Numbered from the stretch's first letter, positions 49,248-58,964 are shown. The stretch: DNA of 64,000 bases from Acidobacteriota bacterium (GCA_017307505.1 JAFKEE010000046.1:1-64000); one strand, 5' to 3'. The notes: generated by a model not told the origin, from the sequence alone. Numbers and translations: made by a program.

Positions 49248-50681
49248 CTACTGAGAGCCTTTGCTCAGCAGCATCACTTTCGCAGTGTGGAAGATGATGT
49301 ACATGTCCAGCGACAAACTGAGGTGCTTGAGGTAGTAGAGATCGTACTCCAGCTTGGTGATTGTGTCCTCGATGGTGTCGCCGTACTTGTGGTTGATCTG
49401 CGCCCAGCCCGTGATGCCCGGCAGGATGGCGTGCCGCTGGTTGTAGTACGGAATTTGCTCGCTCAGCACCTTGACGAACTCGGGCCGCTCCGGCCTGGGG
49501 CCCACGATCGCCATATCGCCCCGGATCACGTTGAAAAACTGCGGCAATTCATCGAGACGCAGCTTGCGCAGCCAGCGGCCCACCGGTGTGACCCGCGGAT
49601 CGTTTTTCTGCGCCCAGACGGCGCCGGTGCGCGCCTCGGCGTCGATGTACATCGAGCGAAACTTGTAAACGAAGAATTCCTTGCCGTTCAAACCGACCCG
49701 GCGCTGGCTGTAAACCGCCTTGCCGGGTGAGCTGAGGCGGACCGCCAGCCACACCATCGCCATGATGGGCAGGGTGATCAGGAGGCCGGCCAGGGAGATC
49801 AGCGTGGAATAGAGACGCTGAATGGCCAGATTGCGCGCGTTCGGCCCGATGGAGTTGGAGAACAGCAACTGGGAAGGGCGCAGGGCCTGCAGGGAGACGC
49901 GCCACAACATGGTTTCATAGAGATAGCTGGAATCCTCGACCGGAACGCCCGCCATGCGGAGCTGCATCAGGTCGTCCATTGGCATCCGCTCGCGCTGCTC
50001 CGTCAGGCCCACCACGATCATCGACGGCTTGTGCTCGGCGTAGACGGCCTGCAGGTTGCAGACAGGACCCAGGTAGGGCACCTGCTGGGTGAACTGCTCG
50101 TCGGCGGGTTCCTCGGCGAGGTAGCCCACGCAGCTCATGCCGAATTGCGGCTTCTCGTGGATCGTCTTGACGATGGCCTGCACCAGGTTGTTGGCGCCGA
50201 GGAACAGGATCTGCCGCCGGTTCCGTTTGCGAATGAACAGGACATCATAAGTGAGCCGCCAAGCCGGGAGAATGATGAGGGCTAACCCGCTGCCCACCAT
50301 CATGTGCCAGCGGCCCAGGACCATGTCCTTCAGGATGTAGCTGGCCAGAGATTGGGCCAGGAACGCCATGCCCATCACCAGACAGAACTGCTGGACCAGG
50401 CGCAGGCGCGAAATCACCCTCAGCTCGGAGTAAAGGTCGTTCAGGTAGATTCCAACCAGAACGCTAGCCGCTACGAAGAGAACCCGGTCCAAGCCGCCGT
50501 CATAGAACAGGAAGATGTCCAGGTTGTCCGGCCCCACCAGCGCGTATGCGCCGATGTAGCATGCGATCACCAGCAAGGTCTCCGATAAGAGCAACCCAAC
50601 CACAGAGGCGGGTATGAAAACTTTGAAAATCCGGATCATCCGTGAGCTTTCAACTGAATCAGCAGTTAGTAAGTCTACCAT
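49248..50681 (-). CDS. Polyprenyl glycosylphosphotransferase (exopolysaccharide initiating sugar transferase)
   Basis: 477 residues. Four membrane helices in the first 150 residues (ASVVGLLLSETLLVIACYIG, VLFVAASVLVGIYLNDLY), a CoA-binding-like Rossmann region (RRQILFLGANNLVQAIV) at about 155-275, a fifth membrane helix (LAGLLITLPIMAMVWLAVRL), then the bacterial sugar transferase domain: SPGKAVYSQRRVGLNGKEF, KFRSM, KLRLDELPQFFNVIRGDMAI and VGPRPERPEF. It transfers a sugar phosphate to undecaprenyl phosphate at the inner membrane, the first step of exopolysaccharide assembly (the PEP-CTERM/EpsB-type group). No other polysaccharide genes are adjacent. Confidence 0.92.
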   Translation of the reverse strand: MVDLLTADSVESSRMIRIFKVFIPASVVGLLLSETLLVIACYIGAYALVGPDNLDIFLFYDGGLDRVLFVAASVLVGIYLNDLYSELRVISRLRLVQQFCLVMGMAFLAQSLASYILKDMVLGRWHMMVGSGLALIILPAWRLTYDVLFIRKRNRRQILFLGANNLVQAIVKTIHEKPQFGMSCVGYLAEEPADEQFTQQVPYLGPVCNLQAVYAEHKPSMIVVGLTEQRERMPMDDLMQLRMAGVPVEDSSYLYETMLWRVSLQALRPSQLLFSNSIGPNARNLAIQRLYSTLISLAGLLITLPIMAMVWLAVRLSSPGKAVYSQRRVGLNGKEFFVYKFRSMYIDAEARTGAVWAQKNDPRVTPVGRWLRKLRLDELPQFFNVIRGDMAIVGPRPERPEFVKVLSEQIPYYNQRHAILPGITGWAQINHKYGDTIEDTITKLEYDLYYLKHLSLSLDMYIIFHTAKVMLLSKGSQ

Positions 50682-50782
50682 GGGTGCCCCTATTCGGATG
50701 TGTCAGTTGGGTCTATAACCCTTTGCAATGAGGACCTTTTCAGTCCTGGTTTAAGTGCATGAAGAATCATGCCTGTTTGCGG

Positions 50783-50833
50783 TTGACGAGTCCGATGGCG
50801 GGTGGTACTTTGGATGTGGGACTGAATTAGTCC
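50783..50833 (+). promoter_or_regulatory. isc operon promoter with IscR-type box
   Basis: -35 TTGACG (50783-50788), 17-base spacer, -10 TACTTT (50806-50811). The perfect dyad GGACT-GAATT-AGTCC (50819-50833) follows, over the expected transcription start. Its core GACTGAATTAGTC fits the E. coli IscR type-1 core GACTRWWWYAGTC at every position; the outer bases do not. This is expected to give [Fe-S]-dependent autorepression. Confidence 0.75.
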
Positions 50834-50846
50834 GAGATACTGACCG

Positions 50847-51317
50847 ATGCTCAAGCTGACCAAGAAAGCGGACTACGGGCTCATCAGCCTGCGTCACCTG
50901 GCCGTCCACGGCCGGGAGCGCTCGGCCAGCGCGAAAGAGCTGGCGGAAGCCTTTCGAATCCCAGTTCCAGTACTCTCAAAGGTACTGCAAAAACTGGTCC
51001 GCGAAGGGTTTCTCCTCTCCGAGCAGGGCACCAACGGAGGCTATCGTCTGTCGCGGGATCCATCCACGATCACGGCGCTGGAAGTGATCCGGGCGATCGA
51101 CGGGCCCATCATTTTGACCACGTGCTTCACGGAGCACGGGGAGTGTGATCTTTCTGATCAATGTACAGTTCGGGAACCTCTTCGCCGCGTGCATGAAGGA
51201 ATCCTTCGCCTGCTTGACAGCATCACGATTACAGACCTGTCGGCTGACGAAGAACCGCCCGAATCGGCGCGCGCCGTCAAGACCGGGGTCCTCTCCCTGC
51301 CCGTACTGGCCAGTTAG
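50847..51317 (+). CDS. iscR: Rrf2-family Fe-S-sensing repressor IscR
   Basis: 156 residues. Winged helix at 1-80 ([49 protein letters not shown]). Three Cys in [14 protein letters not shown] (about residues 92-105) match the cluster ligands of IscR (Cys-x5-7-Cys-x5-Cys). A hydrophilic tail follows. It holds a [2Fe-2S] cluster and reports Fe-S status; the operator over its own promoter and its position as first gene of the isc operon support IscR rather than another Rrf2 protein. iscS starts 20 bases after its stop. Confidence 0.92.
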   Translation: MLKLTKKADYGLISLRHLAVHGRERSASAKELAEAFRIPVPVLSKVLQKLVREGFLLSEQGTNGGYRLSRDPSTITALEVIRAIDGPIILTTCFTEHGECDLSDQCTVREPLRRVHEGILRLLDSITITDLSADEEPPESARAVKTGVLSLPVLAS

Positions 51318-51337
51318 GAACTAAGGAAACGCTTTCG

Positions 51338-52555
51338 ATGCTCAAATTCCCGATTTACCTGGACAATCACGCTACCACGCCCATGGACCCCCGGGTTCTT
51401 GAGGCGATGATGCCGTACTTCCTCGACAGCTTTGGCAATGCAGCCAGCCGGAACCATTCGTTCGGGTGGGTGGCTGAAGAAGCGGTGGAGAAAGCACGCA
51501 AGCAACTGGCCGACGTGATTGGAGCGAACTCGAAAGAGATCGTCTTCACCAGCGGTGCGACGGAATCGAACAATCTGGCCATCAAAGGCGTGGCCGAGAT
51601 GTATGCCCAGAAGGGCAACCACATCATCACCGCGGCGACCGAGCACAAAGCGGTGCTGGATACCTGCAAACGGCTGGAAAAGCACGGCGCCCGGGTCACT
51701 TACCTGCCCGTGCAGACAAACGGACTCATCGATCTCGACCAGCTGCGCGAAGCCATCACGGACAAAACCATCCTGGTGAGCATCATGTACGGCAACAACG
51801 AGATCGGCACGATCCAGGACATTCCGGCCATCGGCAAGATCTGTAAGGAAAAGGGCATCCTGCTGCACACGGACGCCACGCAGGCCGTGGGCAAGGTTCC
51901 GGTGAACGTGATCTCGGACAACATCGACCTGCTGTCGTTCACGGCTCATAAGATGTACGGACCGAAGGGTGTCGGCGCCCTGTATGTGCGGCGCAAGAGC
52001 CCGCGCGTCCAGCTCACCGCCCAGATGGACGGCGGCGGCCACGAGCGCGGCATGCGTTCCGGCACGCTGAACGTACCCGGCATCGTCGGATTCGGCGCGG
52101 CCGCGGCTCTCTGCCAGAAGGAAATGGCCGAAGAGTCGGCCCGTCACGCTTTCCTGCGAGACAAGCTCAAGGACAAGCTGATGGCGGAGCTTGACGAGAC
52201 CTATATTAATGGCACGATGGAGCACCGTCTGCCGCACAACCTGAACATCAGCTTTGCGTACGTCGAAGGTGAAAGCCTGCTGATGGGCATCAACGATATT
52301 GCGGTCTCCAGCGGATCGGCCTGCACCTCGGCCACGCTCGAGCCCAGCTATGTGCTTAAGGCCCTGGGCGCCGGTGATGATCTGGCCCACTCCTCCATCC
52401 GCTTCGGCATCGGCCGGTTTACGACGGAAGAGGAAGTGGACTACACCGCGGCCAAGGTGATCGATGTGGTTCGCAAGCTGCGCGAACTGTCGCCGCTCTA
52501 CGATATGGTCAAGGAAGGCATCGATCTCAGCAAAGTCGAATGGAGCGCTCATTAA
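51338..52555 (+). CDS. iscS: Cysteine desulfurase IscS
   Basis: 405 residues, matching group I desulfurases. Starts [22 protein letters not shown] contacts in [14 protein letters not shown] and TEHKAVLD; Schiff-base Lys in [19 protein letters not shown] (about residue 206); active-site Cys in [20 protein letters not shown] (about 329) on the mobile loop; C-terminal tail contacts IscU. It removes sulfur from L-cysteine for IscU and tRNA thiolation. Second gene of the isc operon, followed by iscU after 66 bases. Confidence 0.96.
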   Translation: MLKFPIYLDNHATTPMDPRVLEAMMPYFLDSFGNAASRNHSFGWVAEEAVEKARKQLADVIGANSKEIVFTSGATESNNLAIKGVAEMYAQKGNHIITAATEHKAVLDTCKRLEKHGARVTYLPVQTNGLIDLDQLREAITDKTILVSIMYGNNEIGTIQDIPAIGKICKEKGILLHTDATQAVGKVPVNVISDNIDLLSFTAHKMYGPKGVGALYVRRKSPRVQLTAQMDGGGHERGMRSGTLNVPGIVGFGAAAALCQKEMAEESARHAFLRDKLKDKLMAELDETYINGTMEHRLPHNLNISFAYVEGESLLMGINDIAVSSGSACTSATLEPSYVLKALGAGDDLAHSSIRFGIGRFTTEEEVDYTAAKVIDVVRKLRELSPLYDMVKEGIDLSKVEWSAH

Positions 52556-52621
52556 CCGGCGCGCGGTTGTCACCAAACTGGGAAGTACAGAATCCAATAA
52601 GTAAGGGGCTTCGATACTCAC

Positions 52622-53029
52622 ATGGCTTACAGCGACAAAGTTCTCGATCATTACAACAATCCGCGCAACGTGGGCAACCTCGACAAGAAGGACCCCAATG
52701 TCGGCACCGGTCTGGTGGGCGCGCCGGAGTGCGGCGACGTCATGAAGCTCCAGATCAAGGTGAATCCGGAGACGGGTGTCATTGAGGATGCCAAGTTCAA
52801 GACCTTCGGCTGCGGCTCGGCGATTGCGAGTTCCTCGCTGGCCACCGAGATGCTCAAAGGCAAGACGGTGGACGAGGCCCTGCAGATCAAGAACACTTTG
52901 ATCGTCAATGAGTTGAGCCTGCCGCCCGTGAAAATTCACTGCTCCGTACTGGCGGAAGACGCCATCAAGGCGGCCATCACCGACTACAAAGCAAAGTCGG
53001 CCACCCCGGCCACGGCGCAAACAGCGTAA
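52622..53029 (+). CDS. iscU: Fe-S cluster scaffold IscU
   Basis: 135 residues. The three scaffold Cys residues are present: GAPECGDVMKLQIKV (about residue 38), TFGCGSAIASSSLATEML (about 64) and PPVKIHCSVLAEDAIKAAI (about 107). The LPPVK motif bound by HscA is intact (LPPVK). An Ala/Thr-rich tail replaces the usual ending. It assembles clusters with sulfur from IscS and hands them over through HscBA. Confidence 0.96.
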   Translation: MAYSDKVLDHYNNPRNVGNLDKKDPNVGTGLVGAPECGDVMKLQIKVNPETGVIEDAKFKTFGCGSAIASSSLATEMLKGKTVDEALQIKNTLIVNELSLPPVKIHCSVLAEDAIKAAITDYKAKSATPATAQTA

Positions 53030-53079
53030 TCTGAGGAGAGGGGCCGCGGTCACTGCGGCCGTTGGCCCCAATTTCGCAT

Positions 53080-53418
53080 ATGGCAGTTACTATGTCCGCG
53101 ATTCAAGTTACTCCCAAAGCGGTTGAAAAGATTCGTAGTGCGTTCGCCAAGCAGAACGTGAATGGCGGCCTGCGCCTCGGTGTGTTGGGCGGCGGCTGCT
53201 CAGGCCTGAGCTATCAGTTCAAGTTCGAAGCGAAGCCCAGGCCGACTGACCATGTCTTTGATTTCGACGGCGTTCAGGTGTTTGTCGATCCCAAGAGCAT
53301 GGTGTTCCTCGACGGCATGACGCTCGACTACAAAGAATCGCTGATGCAGTCCGGCTTCGCCTTCGACAATCCCCACGCAACCAAGAGCTGTGGTTGTGGA
53401 TCGTCGTTCTCGGCGTAA
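53080..53418 (+). CDS. iscA: A-type Fe-S carrier IscA
   Basis: 112 residues from MAVTMSAIQVTPKAVEKIR; Met at 53092 is also possible. The three conserved Cys of the family are visible: LGGGCSGLSYQF and SCGCGSSFSA at the C-terminus. It accepts clusters from IscU and delivers them to targets. Its TAA shares one base with the hscB start (TAATG), so the two are translationally coupled. Confidence 0.93.
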   Translation: MAVTMSAIQVTPKAVEKIRSAFAKQNVNGGLRLGVLGGGCSGLSYQFKFEAKPRPTDHVFDFDGVQVFVDPKSMVFLDGMTLDYKESLMQSGFAFDNPHATKSCGCGSSFSA

Positions 53419-54059
53419 TGGACAACCATCACAACTGCTGGCACTGCGGCACGCCCGACGCCGGATCGATCTTCTGCCGTTACTGCAACAGCCTTCAGGC
53501 GCCGGTCCCGAACTACTTCGAGTTCTTCGGGATGCCGTTGAAGCTGTCGGTAGACCTGGCGCGGCTGCAGAAGCAGTTCTATTCCCTGAGCGGCCTGCTC
53601 CACCCGGACCGATATACGCGGCGCAGCGAGCAGGAGAAACGCTACTCGCTGGAAGCCTCCTCCATCCTCAATGACGCCTACCGCGTGCTGCGCGACCCTA
53701 TCCAGCGTGCGGAATACGTACTAAAAGAGGCCGGTTTCGACATCGGGGAGCAGCGGTCCAAGGACGTTCCTCCGGAGTTGCTGGAAGAGGTCTTCGAACT
53801 CAACATGGCGCTGGATGAGCTGCGTATGGGTGATGACGAAGTTCTGCCGCAACTGGACGAGTCGCGGAAGAAGTTTCTGGACATTCTCGTCGAGATGGAT
53901 GCGGGGCTCGAGCAGCAGTTCCAGAAACACGACGCGCAGGAAGGCGACGAGGCGCGGCGGGCCGTGCTGGCCGAGATCCGGCTGACCCTCAACCGCCGGC
54001 GCTACATCAAGAACCTCGTCAATGAGGTGGACAAGCTGTTGACGGCACGCAACGCCTGA
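53418..54059 (+). CDS. hscB: Fe-S co-chaperone HscB with N-terminal zinc-finger
   Basis: 213 residues from [11 protein letters not shown]. The first 25 residues carry CWHCG...CRYC, a zinc-ribbon-like pair absent from E. coli HscB (171 residues) but known in mitochondrial and some bacterial HscB proteins. J-domain at about 33-105: [20 protein letters not shown], with the HPD motif in [10 protein letters not shown]. The C-terminal HSCB domain ([13 protein letters not shown] onward) binds IscU. It stimulates HscA ATPase. Overlaps iscA by one base. Confidence 0.92.
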   Translation: MDNHHNCWHCGTPDAGSIFCRYCNSLQAPVPNYFEFFGMPLKLSVDLARLQKQFYSLSGLLHPDRYTRRSEQEKRYSLEASSILNDAYRVLRDPIQRAEYVLKEAGFDIGEQRSKDVPPELLEEVFELNMALDELRMGDDEVLPQLDESRKKFLDILVEMDAGLEQQFQKHDAQEGDEARRAVLAEIRLTLNRRRYIKNLVNEVDKLLTARNA

Positions 54060-54102
54060 AGGCAAACCGCTGCCCGGCCGGGCGGCGCAGACGGGCAATA
54101 CC

Positions 54103-55953
54103 ATGAGCACTTTTCAAATCGACTTCTCCAACATCAACAAGAAGCGCATTGTCGGCATCGACCTGGGCACCACCAATTCACTCGTCGCCTTCATGGACCT
54201 GACGGGGCCGCAGGTGATTCCCGGCGCCGACGGGAGCATGCTGGTGCCCAGTATTGTCAGTCTGGCCGACGACGAGACGTTCGTGGTGGGTGACGCCGCG
54301 CGGCAGTTGCTGATTGACCGGTCGGACCGGACGGTGTACTCCGTCAAGCGCCTGATGGGCCGCGGGGCCGCCGATGTCGAGGAGGAGACGAAGCTCTTCC
54401 CGTTCCGGATTGCGGAAGGCAGCGAGCAGGTGATCCGGCTGGCCCTGGGCGGGCGGCAGTTCACGCCGCCGGAGATCTCGGCCCAGGTCCTGCGGGAGTT
54501 GAAGCAGCGCGCCGAAGCCTATCTCGGGGAAGAAGTGACGCAGGCCGTCATCACGGTTCCGGCTTACTTTAATGATGCGCAGCGCCAGGCCACCAAGGAC
54601 GCAGGGCGCATCGCCGGCCTGGAGGTGTTGCGGCTGGTCAACGAACCCACGGCCGCCTCGTTGGCTTATGGCCTGGACAAGCGCAATGACGGCGTAGTGG
54701 CCGTGTACGATCTGGGCGGCGGCACGTTCGACATCTCCATCCTGCGCCTGCACGAAGGCATCTTCGAGGTGCTGGCCACCAACGGCGATACGCACCTGGG
54801 CGGCGACGATATAGACAACCGGCTGCTGGCGATCGCCCTGGAGGACATCGCCTCGGAATGGGGCGAGGATCTGTCGCACTCCGGGGAAGCGGTGCAGACC
54901 ATCCGCCGGGCGGTGATCGAAGCCAAGGAGCGGCTCTCGTTCCAGCCCGTGACGGCGATCGACGCCGATTTCAAGGGCCGCAAGTATCAGCGGGAGATCA
55001 CCCGCGAGCTGTTCGAGCAGATCATTAAGGACATTGTCGACCGCACTCTGGGGCCCTGCCGGCAGGCGATGCGCGACGCGGGCCTGGAGCCCGAAGCGAT
55101 CGACGAAGTGGTGATGGTGGGCGGTTCGACGCGAATCCCGCTGGTGCGGTCGGCCGTCTCGACGCTGTTCCGGGCCAAGCCCCACACGGAACTGAATCCT
55201 GACGAAGTGGTCGCGCTGGGCGCGGCGGTGCAGGCCGCGATTCTTTCCGGCGATGTGCAGGACAAGCTGCTGCTGGATGTCACGCCGTTATCGCTGGGCA
55301 TCGAGACGATGGGCGGGGTGGTGAGCAAGCTCATCCACCGCAACTCGACGATCCCGGCCTCCGCCACAGAGGTGTTCACGACTTCAGTGGACGGCCAGCA
55401 GAACGTGCTGATCCATGTCCTGCAGGGCGAACGGGAACTGGTGAAGGACTGCCGGTCGCTGGCCCGCTTCGACCTGAAGGGGATCGATCCGATGCCCGCG
55501 GGCATGGCTCGCATTGAAGTGCGGTTCCTCATCGATGCGAACGGCATTCTGAGCGTCAGCGCGCGCGACCTGCGCAGCGGCACGGAGCAGAGTGTGGAAG
55601 TGAAGCCGTCCTACGGCCTCACCGATGAGCAGGTCGAGGCGATGATCGTCGAGTCGTACGAGAAGGCCGAAGAGGATTTCGCGGCCCGCCAGGTGCGCGA
55701 GGCCCGGGTGGAAGCGGACACGATCCTGTCGGCGGTGGACAAGGCGCGCGCCAGCGAGGCCTGGCTCGACCTGACCGACGAGGAACGGGCTGCGGTGGAT
55801 CTGGCACTCAACGAGTTGCAGATGGTGTATCACGGCGAGGATCACAACCTGATCCGCAACCGGATCGAGAACCTGGATGGCGCCACGCGCAAGCTGGCCG
55901 AGAACATGATGAACACCGCCGTCCGCGCGGCGTTGAAGGGGACCAAGATCTAG
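54103..55953 (+). CDS. hscA: Hsp70-type Fe-S chaperone HscA
   Basis: 616 residues, as in E. coli HscA. ATPase domain at about 15-380: [49 protein letters not shown] and [14 protein letters not shown]. Substrate-binding domain at about 390-610: [18 protein letters not shown], with the lid helices. It binds the LPPVK motif of IscU with HscB. Its place between hscB and iscX distinguishes it from DnaK. Confidence 0.94.
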   Translation: MSTFQIDFSNINKKRIVGIDLGTTNSLVAFMDLTGPQVIPGADGSMLVPSIVSLADDETFVVGDAARQLLIDRSDRTVYSVKRLMGRGAADVEEETKLFPFRIAEGSEQVIRLALGGRQFTPPEISAQVLRELKQRAEAYLGEEVTQAVITVPAYFNDAQRQATKDAGRIAGLEVLRLVNEPTAASLAYGLDKRNDGVVAVYDLGGGTFDISILRLHEGIFEVLATNGDTHLGGDDIDNRLLAIALEDIASEWGEDLSHSGEAVQTIRRAVIEAKERLSFQPVTAIDADFKGRKYQREITRELFEQIIKDIVDRTLGPCRQAMRDAGLEPEAIDEVVMVGGSTRIPLVRSAVSTLFRAKPHTELNPDEVVALGAAVQAAILSGDVQDKLLLDVTPLSLGIETMGGVVSKLIHRNSTIPASATEVFTTSVDGQQNVLIHVLQGERELVKDCRSLARFDLKGIDPMPAGMARIEVRFLIDANGILSVSARDLRSGTEQSVEVKPSYGLTDEQVEAMIVESYEKAEEDFAARQVREARVEADTILSAVDKARASEAWLDLTDEERAAVDLALNELQMVYHGEDHNLIRNRIENLDGATRKLAENMMNTAVRAALKGTKI

Positions 55954-55955
55954 CC

Positions 55956-56159
55956 ATGACCTGGACAGACTTCGAAGACATCGGCATCGCCCTGTTCGAA
56001 CAGCACCCGGAGATCGACCCGCTCACCGTTCGGTTTACAGACCTGCATAAAATGGTGACCAGCCTTGAAGGTTTCGACGACGACCCGGAGAAATCCAACG
56101 AGGCGAAACTCGAAGCGATTCAGATGGCGTGGCACGAAGAATACCAGGACAATCAATAG
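55956..56159 (+). CDS. iscX: Fe-S assembly adaptor IscX
   Basis: 67 residues, matching the 66 of E. coli IscX. MTWTDFEDIGIALFEQHPE and FTDLHKMVTSLEGFDDDPEKSNE are family signatures; acidic C-terminal helix binds IscS and iron. Starts three bases after the hscA stop. In E. coli a ferredoxin gene (fdx) lies between these two genes; here it is missing. Confidence 0.94.
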   Translation: MTWTDFEDIGIALFEQHPEIDPLTVRFTDLHKMVTSLEGFDDDPEKSNEAKLEAIQMAWHEEYQDNQ

Positions 56160-56950
56160 TTCTCTGGAGTTGCGCGGTTTGCGGGCTGTTTGCACAGACG
56201 CCTGACCCGGCTCAACTGCTGGCAGAGATGCACTCCGCCGAACTCGCCAACCGGGTTCAGGCGGCTCGTTTCGTTTACACAGAAGACATCCGTTACAAAG
56301 AGACGCTGCCCAACGGAGCGCTGCGCGGCACCAACTGGGTGACCTACGAAGTCACGTTCCTGGAGGGGGAACCGTATAGCCGCCGCATCGCCGTTCAGGG
56401 TGAACCGCTGTCTCAAGCGCAGGCGGAGGAGGAGGAAAGCCGCCTCCGGAAGGTGGAGCTGTTCCGGCAGCAGACGCCCTTCGAAGAGCGCCGGCGCCAC
56501 TACTTCGCGGCCGAAGAGAACCGGTTCAAGATCGACACCATGCTGGTGCTGCGCTATCACCAGGCCCGGTTCCTGGGGGAGCAGCCCATCCAGGGCCGGG
56601 AGGCCTGGGTGGTGGAGACCCGGCCGCGGCGGGGTGCTCCGAAACCGAGGGGGCGCGGCGAGAGCAGCCTGGTGATGCGGATCCGCTACTGGATCGATAA
56701 GGGCACGCATATGCCCATCCACATTGAGGCGGAATGGCTGCGCGATTTTGACGGCGCGCCCAAGGGGGCGACAGTCGTGGTGGACAGGGTTCTGGTGGAT
56801 GGCGCCTGGCTGCAGCAGCACATCATCGTCCAGGGACGCCGCAAGGCAGGCAAGTTCTATTTCACTTACGAGAACGATCAGCGCTATTCGAACTTCATGA
56901 AGTTCCGCGCGGACGCGAAGCTGCTGATGGACGACCGCGAATTGCACTAA
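56129..56950 (+). CDS. Secreted protein of unknown function overlapping iscX
   Basis: 273 residues from GTG 56129, overlapping the iscX 3' end by 31 bases; this start is chosen because it gives a signal peptide (IVLWSCAVCGLFAQ) right after a short basic N-terminus. The mature protein is beta-rich with YTEDIRYKETLPNGA, RRIAVQGEPLSQ, WVVETRPRRGAP and RYWIDKGTHMPIHIEAEWLR, which suggests a LolA/outer-membrane-lipoprotein-sorting-like half-barrel, though I do not assign it. It probably hitch-hikes on isc transcription. Confidence 0.6.
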   Translation: MARRIPGQSIVLWSCAVCGLFAQTPDPAQLLAEMHSAELANRVQAARFVYTEDIRYKETLPNGALRGTNWVTYEVTFLEGEPYSRRIAVQGEPLSQAQAEEEESRLRKVELFRQQTPFEERRRHYFAAEENRFKIDTMLVLRYHQARFLGEQPIQGREAWVVETRPRRGAPKPRGRGESSLVMRIRYWIDKGTHMPIHIEAEWLRDFDGAPKGATVVVDRVLVDGAWLQQHIIVQGRRKAGKFYFTYENDQRYSNFMKFRADAKLLMDDRELH

Positions 56951-56958
56951 GCCGGCGT

Positions 56959-58389
56959 TCAGGCCGACTGGTGGCTCTTCTTTGGGGGCAGTACGGTTTC
57001 CGATTCCGGGCGGCCCGTCCGGCTGAGAATGCGATACAGCGTGGCACGCCCGATGCCCAGGATCTCGGCGGCCTTGGTCCGGTTGCCCTGCACTTTGTCC
57101 AGGACTTCCTGCACGTAACGCCGCTCCACTTCCTCCAACGGCACCAGGTCCTCCTCCGAGGAAAACGTGATCGCGTGGCTGCCTTCCGACTTGTAACGGG
57201 AGATCGACTCCGGAAAATCCTCGACGTCGATCACATTGCCCCGGCACATCATGGCGCAGTAGTTCAGCGAATTCTCGAGCTCGCGCACGTTGCCGGGCCA
57301 GGGATAGCGCCACGCCAGCGCCTTCGCCGCGCGGCTCAGGACAAGACCGGGTTTGCCGAACTGTTCTCCGAACTTATTCAGGAAATGGTGCACGAGAAGG
57401 CGGAGGTCGTCCTGGCGGTCGATGAGGCGCGGCAGGCGTAATTCCACGTGGGCCAGGCGGTAGTAGAGGTCCTCGCGAAACAGCCGCTCGTCCACCATGG
57501 TTCTGAGATTGCGGTGGGTGGCGCAGATGATGCGCACGTTGACCTTGCGCGGGGTTGGATCTCCGACGCGCTGGAACTGGCGGTTCTGCAGGACACGCAG
57601 GAGCTTCGCCTGCACCGAAACCGGCACCTCGGCGATCTCGTCGAGGAACAGCGTCCCGCCGTCCGAGGCTTCGACGAGTCCCTTTTTGGTATCCACAGCG
57701 CCGGTGTAGGCCCCACGGACGTGGCCGAACAGTTCGCTTTCAAAAAGGCTCTCAGGCAGGGCCGCGCAATTGCAGACCACAAAGGGGCCCTCGCGCACGG
57801 GGCTGAGCTGGTGCAGTACGCGGGCCAGAACCTCCTTGCCGGTTCCGGTCTCGCCGGTGACCAGTGCCGTGGAGTAGTGCGGCGCGATGCGCTGCATGCG
57901 GCTGAAGACTTCCATCATGGCCGGGCTCATGCCCAGCAGGCCTTCGCATTGCGAGATCTCGACAAGCTTCGTCTCGAGTTCGTGCGCGGCGGTGCGGCGC
58001 TGCTTCTGCTCGGTCCAGGCGATGATCTTCTGGCGCAGTTTGTCGATCGAGATGGGCTTCGTAAGATAGTCGAAGGCGCCACGCTGAATCGCTTCCACCG
58101 CCGAGTCGGTCGAATAGTGAGCCGTGATTAAAATGACATCCGTCTCGGGGCTGATCTGCTGGATCTGGTCGAGCAGTTCGAGGCCGCGCACATCGGGCAT
58201 GATGAGGTCGAGCAGGACCAGACCCGGTGGGTGGGCTTTGACGATTTCCAGGGTAGCCGCGCCGGTCTCGGCACCCGTGATCGTGACTTCCAGACCCGAG
58301 AGAACTGCCTTCAGCAGCGCAATCGCCGCAGGATCATCGTCGGCCACGAGAATCTGCCAGCGATTGCCGGCGCCAGGTTTAGGCTGCAT
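56959..58389 (-). CDS. NtrC-family sigma-54-dependent response regulator
   Basis: 476 residues. REC domain at about 10-125: ILVADDDPAAIALL, phospho-Asp in LVLLDLIMPDVRGLELL, TAHYSTD and LTKPISIDKL. AAA+ domain at about 150-385: Walker A VTGETGTGKEVLAR, the sigma-54 loop as GAYTGAVDTKKG (GAYTGA instead of GAFTGA, a known variant), Walker B GGTLFLDEIAEV. C-terminal Fis helix-turn-helix: NRTKAAEILGIGRATLYRIL. It activates sigma-54 promoters on phosphorylation. No complete histidine kinase is adjacent; its start overlaps the stop of the H-box mini-protein by one base (TGATG). Confidence 0.94.
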   Translation of the reverse strand: MQPKPGAGNRWQILVADDDPAAIALLKAVLSGLEVTITGAETGAATLEIVKAHPPGLVLLDLIMPDVRGLELLDQIQQISPETDVILITAHYSTDSAVEAIQRGAFDYLTKPISIDKLRQKIIAWTEQKQRRTAAHELETKLVEISQCEGLLGMSPAMMEVFSRMQRIAPHYSTALVTGETGTGKEVLARVLHQLSPVREGPFVVCNCAALPESLFESELFGHVRGAYTGAVDTKKGLVEASDGGTLFLDEIAEVPVSVQAKLLRVLQNRQFQRVGDPTPRKVNVRIICATHRNLRTMVDERLFREDLYYRLAHVELRLPRLIDRQDDLRLLVHHFLNKFGEQFGKPGLVLSRAAKALAWRYPWPGNVRELENSLNYCAMMCRGNVIDVEDFPESISRYKSEGSHAITFSSEEDLVPLEEVERRYVQEVLDKVQGNRTKAAEILGIGRATLYRILSRTGRPESETVLPPKKSHQSA

Positions 58390-58673
58390 CAGGCATTGCC
58401 TTCCGTACTCCCGCCAGCACCGCTAAATCCCGTGCCGCCCGGGGTTGCATTTTCCCCGCCTACAACTGCATCGCCCGGCGCGCCGCCAATAGTAATCGCG
58501 ATCGCGATGGCTCTGGAGACACCATCCCTGGCGCGGTTGAGATACTCCACCGCCACCGAATCACCACCGCCACCCAACTCCGACGCAAGCAGCTCGAGGA
58601 AGCCGGAGGCAATATTCAGCGGGCCGAGAATATCGTGTCTGAGGCGGCAGGCCTCGGCCTCACTATACATCAC
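58389..58673 (-). CDS. H-box-only mini histidine-kinase-like protein
   Basis: 94 residues. MMYSEAEACRLRHDILGPLN IASGFLELL is an H-box (phospho-acceptor His in LRHDILGPLN) with a second helix (SVAVEYLNRARDGVSRAIAI), i.e. a two-helix DHp hairpin. A Gly/Ala/Thr-rich tail follows and no ATP-binding domain. GGAGG lies upstream (GGAGGACTAGAAAGTGATG). Translationally coupled to the NtrC-type regulator. It may be a phosphotransfer relay (Hpt/ShpA-like) or a stripped kinase; the H-box most resembles that of the hybrid at 59812. Confidence 0.6.
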   Translation of the reverse strand: MMYSEAEACRLRHDILGPLNIASGFLELLASELGGGGDSVAVEYLNRARDGVSRAIAIAITIGGAPGDAVVGGENATPGGTGFSGAGGSTEGNA

Positions 58674-58676
58674 TTT

Positions 58677-58964
58677 CTAGTCCTCCATTGCATCGAAAGT
58701 AAACCTCAGAATTGGCCGGAACGCAAGGGCCTTGTGTGTGACGGTGTTAAATACCGGTAATACAGGACGAATTTCATCCCTAACTCGGTGGAACATCCGC
58801 CACAAAGTGGACAACCGGGACGCCGCGGGAAGCAGTAGAAATTCCGGAATCGGAGACGGAGATGGGAGCAGACCGGCGGCGGTGCAGGCCGAGAGAACCG
58901 GCCGGTGCAGCGTGGGAGGAAGGAGCAGAGAGGGTACTCGGGCGCCGGCCCACGGGTCAGGCAT
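58677..58964 (-). CDS. Possible small ORF between the 51-residue ORF and the H-box protein
   Basis: 95 codons from ATG 58964, overlapping the stop of the next ORF upstream (ATGCCTGA). Ends four bases before the H-box protein start. The first half is Leu/Pro-rich, the second half reads RLSTLWRMFHRVRDEIRPVL. No family, no clear ribosome site. It may be non-coding leader sequence of the NtrC operon instead. Confidence 0.25.
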   Translation of the reverse strand: MPDPWAGARVPSLLLPPTLHRPVLSACTAAGLLPSPSPIPEFLLLPAASRLSTLWRMFHRVRDEIRPVLPVFNTVTHKALAFRPILRFTFDAMED

